This document shows, piece by piece, positions 6,630 to 9,573 of a DNA stretch of 9,573 nucleotides (within the stretch, counting starts at the first letter, position 1; each line of letters starts with the position of its first letter). Source of the DNA: Gallionellaceae bacterium UBA6222 (GTDB lineage: Bacteria; Pseudomonadota; Gammaproteobacteria; Burkholderiales; Gallionellaceae); the NCBI GenBank assembly GCA_002421915.1, contig DISA01000050.1:1066-10638 (forward strand), written 5' to 3'. Under the pieces are notes generated by a model. That model ran no database searches and was not told the origin of the DNA. It saw only the letters and a list, made by a program, of their open reading frames with translations. The position numbers and the translations under genes are program-made.

Positions 6630-7832
6630 ATGGCTTATCAGCGCCCTAAATTTCAAATACTAATCAACCGGTTGGCAGAGCCGCGTCGCTTCATTCAGGT
6701 TGTGGCAGGGCCGCGCCAAGTTGGCAAAACCACCTTGGTGCAGCAGGTGTGCGAAGGTATCGGTCTGCCCGTTCAATTCTCGAGTGCGGATGAACCCACG
6801 TTGCGCGGGCAAGAATGGATCGCGCAGCAGTGGGAGGTGGCAAGGCTAAAACGAGAAAGCCAGGGCGCTATTCTGGTGCTGGATGAGGTGCAGAAAATCC
6901 CCGGTTGGTCCGAAGCCGTTAAGCGTCTTTGGGATGAGGACACCCGCAAAAAAATCCCCCTCAAGGTGGTTTTGCTTGGTTCGTCACCGTTATTGATACA
7001 GCGCGGGCTTTCCGAAAGTCTCGCCGGACGTTTCGAGGTGTTGTACTTGCCCCATTGGTCAGCAGAGGAGATGCATCATGCCTTCGGCTGGTCTGTGCAG
7101 CAATGTATCTTCTATGGCGGGTATCCCGGTGCTGCTGCGCTGATTGCAGATCATGACCGCTGGGTGCGTTATGTGCGAGATTCGTTGATCGAGACGACGT
7201 TGTCGCGCGATGTTTTGCTGTTATCGCGTGTGGACAAACCCGCCTTGATGCGTCGGATGTTCGAATTGGGATGCCGTTATTCCGGGCAGATTCTTTCTTA
7301 CACCAAGATGATCGGGCAGCTGCAGGATGCGGGGAACACCACCACGCTGGCCCACTATCTGGAGTTATTGAGTGCTGCCGGTATGCTCACCGGGATCCCA
7401 AAGTATGCGGGTGAGGTGGTGCGCAGCCGGGGTTCCAGCCCAAAATTGCAGGTGCTCGATACCGCATTGTTTTCTGCTATGGCGGGCTATCGCTTTGAGG
7501 AAGCTCAAGCGGATCGGGAACATTGGGGGCGGCTGACCGAGTCCGCTGTGGGTGCACATCTTGCCAACGCAGCGGCGGCCGGTAAGTGCGAGCTGTTCTA
7601 TTGGCGGGAACGCAATCGCGAAGTGGATTTTGTGGTGCGTGCCGGGCGTAAGCTGATTGCGATCGAAGTGAAAAGCGGCCGCGCTCAGGATGTGCTACCC
7701 GGCATGCAGGCATTCAATGCAGCATTTAAGCCGGATAGGCTTTTGCTGGTGGGCGGCGATGGAATTCCCGTGGATGAGTTTTTGCGAATGCCGGTTGAAA
7801 ATTGGATGGGCGGGGCTGATGGGAATTCTTAA
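6630..7832 (+). CDS. AAA-family ATPase with DUF4143 C-terminal domain
   Basis: 400 residues from ATG 6630; an in-frame TTG at 6615 is possible but has no ribosome site. The N-terminal AAA_14-type ATPase domain shows Walker A GPRQVGKTT (27-35), Walker B ILVLDEVQ (81-88) and a sensor-1-like VVLLGSS near 111-117, followed by ESLAGRFEVLYL and YGGYPGA, which are characteristic of this family. The C-terminal DUF4143 part ends with REVDFVV and IAIEVKSG (Asp333, Glu346, Lys348), a spacing like that of PD-(D/E)xK nucleases. The family is abundant in bacterial and archaeal accessory regions and its role is unknown; DNA or NTP-dependent activity is inference. The gene appears complete. Its stop lies immediately next to an MqsR-like fragment in another frame, and a second, broken relative lies 1 kb downstream. 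Confidence 0.88.
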   Translation: MAYQRPKFQILINRLAEPRRFIQVVAGPRQVGKTTLVQQVCEGIGLPVQFSSADEPTLRGQEWIAQQWEVARLKRESQGAILVLDEVQKIPGWSEAVKRLWDEDTRKKIPLKVVLLGSSPLLIQRGLSESLAGRFEVLYLPHWSAEEMHHAFGWSVQQCIFYGGYPGAAALIADHDRWVRYVRDSLIETTLSRDVLLLSRVDKPALMRRMFELGCRYSGQILSYTKMIGQLQDAGNTTTLAHYLELLSAAGMLTGIPKYAGEVVRSRGSSPKLQVLDTALFSAMAGYRFEEAQADREHWGRLTESAVGAHLANAAAAGKCELFYWRERNREVDFVVRAGRKLIAIEVKSGRAQDVLPGMQAFNAAFKPDRLLLVGGDGIPVDEFLRMPVENWMGGADGNS

Positions 7833-7833
7833 G

Positions 7834-7968
7834 ATGCAATCCGCACACGCCGATCATACGATTTGGCAGGATGTGTACCGCACCAGCACGCAGGCGGGGG
7901 ATGTGTATCTGTATCTGAAACTAACGGTCATTGATGATGTGCTGATTGTGTCATTTAAGGAGCTATGA
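7834..7968 (+). pseudogene. C-terminal fragment of an MqsR-like toxin
   Basis: 44 residues from ATG 7834 to TGA 7966-7968, starting two bases after the ATPase stop. The sequence from ADHTIWQDVY through DVYLYLKLTVIDDVLIVSFKEL aligns by eye with the C-terminal half of E. coli MqsR (SDHTIWQDVY...VYLKITVIHDVLIVSFKEK). E. coli MqsR has 98 residues, so about the first 55 are missing, including the catalytic Lys near position 56; the Gln and Tyr of the active-site region are kept. MqsR is a RelE-fold mRNA interferase cutting at GCU/GCA. The fragment cannot be an active toxin in the known manner. The upstream half was probably lost when the ATPase gene became joined here. No mqsA antitoxin gene follows; instead there is a fragment of another toxin. 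It may still be translated from 7834, but only a weak ribosome site is visible. Confidence 0.8.
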
Positions 7969-8051
7969 ACATGCTGGGTGGCGGTGATAAATCCACGCAG
8001 ACCGCAGATATTGCCAAGGCCATCAAATTGGCCGCAACCTATGGGGAATGA
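7965..8051 (+). pseudogene. C-terminal fragment of a HigB/RelE-type (HI1419-like) toxin
   Basis: 28 residues from ATG 7965 (overlapping the preceding TGA as ATGA), or 26 from ATG 7971, which has a well-placed AAGGAG at 7957-7962. The translation contains LGGGDKSTQTADIAKAIKLA, which matches the conserved C-terminus (LLxGGDKSTQxxDIxxA) of phage Gp49/HI1419-type addiction-module toxins. These are normally about 100 residues long. The reading frame is closed upstream by TAA at 7956-7958, so the N-terminal three quarters are missing. The matching antitoxin follows three bases later (ATG 8055), the usual order for this module. The fragment lacks most of the RelE fold and is presumably non-toxic; it may still serve translational coupling to the antitoxin. 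Confidence 0.72.
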
Positions 8052-8054
8052 GCT

Positions 8055-8363
8055 ATGACCAAGAAAATCAAAATTGCCGGCTTGCCTGACTTCGATCCTG
8101 CCGAACATCTCAAGGATGAGGCGGACATTGCTGCTTATCTGACACTGGTTATCGAGGAAGGCGATCCTTCCGAATTGCCTCACGCGCTGGGTGTGATCGC
8201 CCGTTCGCGCGGCATGACTGAAATTGCCAAGGATTCTGGTCTCAACCGTGAGGCGTTGTATCGTGCGCTGCGTTCTAATGCACAACCGCGCTTTGACACG
8301 GTAAGCCGTGTCTGTGCGGCACTCGGCGTGAAGCTGGTGGCGCAACCCGTTCACTCCGTTTGA
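8055..8363 (+). CDS. HI1420-type addiction-module antitoxin (HTH protein)
   Basis: 102 residues from ATG 8055 with a GGGGAATGAG ribosome site. The N-terminal part has DFDPAEHLKDEADIAAYLTLVIEEGDP, and the C-terminal half is a Cro/XRE-like helix-turn-helix (about 46-95: LGVIARSRGMTEIAKDSG, then LNREALYRALRS and FDTVSRVCAALGVKL). This layout is typical of antidote proteins paired with HI1419/Gp49-type toxins, which they neutralise by direct binding while repressing the shared promoter. The gene looks complete, but its toxin is reduced to the 28-residue fragment just upstream, so this is an orphan antitoxin. It could persist as an anti-addiction factor against related modules or as a regulator, which is inference. 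No promoter of its own could be recognised. Confidence 0.87.
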   Translation: MTKKIKIAGLPDFDPAEHLKDEADIAAYLTLVIEEGDPSELPHALGVIARSRGMTEIAKDSGLNREALYRALRSNAQPRFDTVSRVCAALGVKLVAQPVHSV

Positions 8364-8365
8364 GT

Positions 8366-8431
8366 TTGACATCCTCCCCGCCCACAGCCTGAGGCTGCCG
8401 CTTACGCGGTAAGGGCGGGGGAGGATGTCAA
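8366..8431. repeat. Branched palindrome resembling an IS200/IS605-type end
   Basis: The outer arms TTGACATCCTCCCCGCCC (8366-8383) and GGGCGGGGGAGGATGTCAA (8413-8431) pair over 18 bases with one extra G in the right arm. Between them lie two further perfect hairpins: CAGCC-TGA-GGCTG (8385-8397) and CCGC-TTAC-GCGG (8398-8409). The single strand would fold into a three-way junction. The motif TTGACATCCTCCCC with a GGGGAGGATGTCAA partner is familiar from the ends of IS200/IS605-group elements and their transposase-less relatives, which move as single-stranded DNA through such hairpins. No TnpA or TnpB gene is present here. It starts two bases after the antitoxin stop and could also affect transcript stability, but no T-run marks it as a terminator. 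Confidence 0.7.
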
Positions 8432-8515
8432 GGCGCAAATCTGATAAATGGGGCGCGACCCTCCGTGCGGTTGTGGCGATTTAAAGAATGCTTGGCAAGT
8501 CCCGATTTCCATACG

Positions 8516-8706
8516 CTACCCGCTCAATCCGAACGCTGTCACCCATGCTCGGAAGAGAATAGCGTAGTTGCCGACGGTTGCCATACGTGCTTCATCTTGA
8601 TACTTACGCTCAAGCCGATCAAGGACTTCATCTGGCGAGATGTCAGATGTATTGTCGTTCAGTGCATAAATGATCTCTCGCCATATTCAGTTTCATCTGC
8701 AAACAT
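8516..8706 (-). pseudogene. Small frameshifted coding remnant, unknown family
   Basis: On the minus strand the frame ending in TAG (complement of 8516-8518) reads EIIYALNDNTSDISPDEVL, then DRLERKYQDEARMATVGNYA and ILFRAWVTAFGLSG, with a protein-like composition. Upstream this frame meets TGA in the complement of 8686-8691. An ATG (complement of 8704-8706) with a GAAGTGAG-type ribosome site opens another frame, MFADETEYGE, which runs into the same place. The two frames join if one GA is removed from the GAGAGA run (complement of 8674-8679), giving about 62 residues. This looks like a small gene broken by a two-base expansion of a dinucleotide repeat. I do not recognise the family. It is also possible that the signal is accidental. 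Confidence 0.45.
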
Positions 8707-8806
8707 TGCTGTCTCACTTCCCGTGCGTTGTGTTAACTGGGGTGGGGGGCTGAGCCGGTTGTTTGATTGGAATTTAACCTTTGTTAGCTAAGATTGCCTT
8801 CAAGTC

Positions 8807-9490
8807 CTTGATGCTACTTATCTTGACTTGGAGCTGCCCTCGGCTCAGCGGTAGTTGGATGATCCTGAAAGTTTTCTTCTTGCCCAGCGTAATCGGCTGG
8901 TTATCCTGGACGAGGTACAGCGCTTACCTGAGTTGTTCGCGGTGCTGTGTGGGGTCATTGATATTCGTCGCCGGGACGGTGAAGCGTCAGGGCAATTCCT
9001 GTTGCTTGGCTCTGCCACCGGCGTGTTGCTGCAGCAGGCCAGTGAGAGTTTGGCTGGGCGGGTTGCGCAACTGGAACTCACGCCTTTCCAGGCACGCGAA
9101 GTGTTGCCCGCAGACGCGCCGGGATCTGCACTGAACCCGCTCTGGGTGCGTGGTGGCTTTCCCTTGTCCTGGTTGGCACGTGATGAAACGAGCAGTCTGC
9201 GCTGGCGCGAGGCATTTATCGCCACCTATCTGGAGCGTGACATTCCAGCGCTGGGCCCGAAGATTCCGGCCACTACGCTGCGTCGTCTGTGGACCATGCT
9301 GGCCCATGTGCAAGGCGGATTGCTCAACCAGTCGCAACTCGCTGCATCGCTTGCCGTGAGCGGACAGACGGTGTCGCGTTACATTGATGTATTGTGCGAT
9401 TTAATGTTGGTCCACAACCTACCCCGTGCGCGACAAAATAGAGGTGATGAATCCCCTCGCAGCGGCAACGCTGTTGGCAAGATTTTGTGA
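8807..9490 (+). pseudogene. Truncated second AAA ATPase/DUF4143 gene
   Basis: Homology begins around LDATYLDLELPSAQR (8807-8851), is interrupted by TAG at 8852-8854, and resumes as LDDPESFLLAQRNRLVILDEVQRL. The part after the TAG can be read from TTG 8855 as 211 residues. Family marks: Walker B RLVILDEVQ, sensor-1-like FLLLGSATG, ESLAGRVAQLELTPFQA, LWVRGGFPLSWL, LRWREAFIATYLERDIP, IPATTLRRLWTMLAHVQGGLLNQSQLA and SVSGQTVSRYIDVL-like text. The Walker A loop, which should precede YLDLE, is absent; a TAA at 8789-8791 closes the frame. The family match stops near LMLVHNLP (about 9421), and the nuclease-like C-terminus is missing. It is therefore damaged at three points and unlikely to hydrolyse ATP. 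Its subfamily differs from the intact ATPase at 6630-7832, so it is not a simple duplicate. Confidence 0.78.
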
Positions 9491-9552
9491 CACTTATTCG
9501 GGAAGTGTTATCCAAACCCAAGCTGTTCATCAGGGCAATGAAAATGAGCTAA

Positions 9553-9573
9553 GGAATCTCTGATTAAGTCCAG
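9553..9573 (+). mobile_element. Possible terminal inverted repeat of an IS5-family element (cut by window end)
   Basis: The last 21 bases, GGAATCTCTGATTAAGTCCA plus G, resemble terminal inverted repeats of IS5-family elements as I remember them (GGAxxCTCTGAxxAAGTC type). They are directly preceded by CTAA (9549-9552), which fits the YTAR four-base target duplication known for IS5 itself. The element body and the other end would lie outside the window, so this rests on the end sequence alone. Confidence 0.35.

Larger units (their letters stand above)
8364..8806. other. Region between antitoxin and broken ATPase, mostly relics
   Basis: About 440 bases without an intact gene. From the left it holds the branched palindrome (8366-8431), about 85 bases with nothing recognised, a frameshifted small coding remnant on the minus strand (8516-8706), and about 100 bases with a G-run (8740-8749, GGGTGGGGGGC-like) and no recognised feature before the remnant of a second ATPase begins. 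The plus-strand open stretch from 8465 to 8791 appears to be a shadow of the minus-strand remnant. Confidence 0.6.

Noticed and set aside
7690..7833. Extension of the MqsR-like frame into the ATPase gene
   Set aside because: The upstream residues (MCYPACRHSM...) are the +1 shadow of the ATPase; MqsR similarity starts only near 7834-7849.
8465..8791. 108-codon plus-strand open frame
   Set aside because: No family motifs are present and its composition looks like noise; the opposite strand has the better coding signal.
8749..8849. Nine-base inverted repeat GCTGAGCCG (8749-8757) / CGGCTCAGC (8841-8849)
   Set aside because: The arms are 83 bases apart, short, and the right arm lies inside the broken ATPase coding sequence; probably chance.
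9426..9563. Small open frame VRDKIEVMNPLAAATLLARF... up to TGA 9561-9563
   Set aside because: No family was recognised, the ribosome site is too close to the ATG at 9447, and its end runs into the probable IS terminus; it may be the start of an interrupted gene but cannot be supported.
1..9573. tRNA or rRNA genes
   Set aside because: No cloverleaf with a TTC-type T loop and no rRNA-like segment was noticed on either strand, although a dedicated scan was not possible.

Overview
The window looks like a chromosomal segment of a betaproteobacterium, probably of the Nitrosomonadales/Gallionellaceae type. This is inferred from the gene order hfq-hflX-hflK-hflC-DUF2065-hisZ-purA, from the style of the HflK N-terminus, and from the presence of a HisZ subunit (short-form HisG organisms). 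The left two thirds (1-6200) is a compact, GC-rich, same-strand block of housekeeping genes. The right third (6201-9573) is a looser accessory region with broken genes, repeats and odd structures.

Conserved block: the 3' end of hfq (RNA chaperone) overlaps the start of hflX (ribosome-associated GTPase). It is followed by hflK and hflC, whose products form the membrane complex that controls the FtsH protease; their stop and start codons overlap. A 61-residue two-helix membrane protein (DUF2065/YjeT) comes next, then hisZ (regulatory subunit of ATP phosphoribosyltransferase, first step of histidine synthesis) and purA (adenylosuccinate synthetase, AMP branch of purine synthesis). All of these appear intact apart from hfq, which is cut by the window edge.

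Accessory region: about 430 bp without a gene follows purA. It holds a 13-14 bp inverted repeat, a G-rich tandem tract with six G-runs, and three copies of the heptamer TGAGTAA, two of them forming a palindrome just before an intact AAA ATPase/DUF4143 gene. That gene runs into a row of toxin-antitoxin debris: the C-terminal 45 residues of an MqsR-like toxin, the C-terminal 28 residues of a HigB/RelE (HI1419-like) toxin, and a full-length HI1420-type antitoxin that has lost its toxin. A 66-bp structure with an 18-bp outer stem and two inner hairpins follows, resembling the ends of IS200/IS605-type elements. Next come a small frameshifted coding remnant on the minus strand and a second DUF4143-type ATPase that lacks its Walker A region, has an in-frame TAG and is cut at its C-terminus. 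The last 21 bases look like the terminal repeat of an IS5-family insertion sequence, directly preceded by CTAA.

I found no convincing undescribed multi-gene system. The most interesting material is the toxin-antitoxin graveyard with two N-terminally decapitated toxins next to an intact antitoxin, the putative operator upstream of the ATPase gene, and the branched palindrome. All family assignments were made by reading the translations, without database searches.
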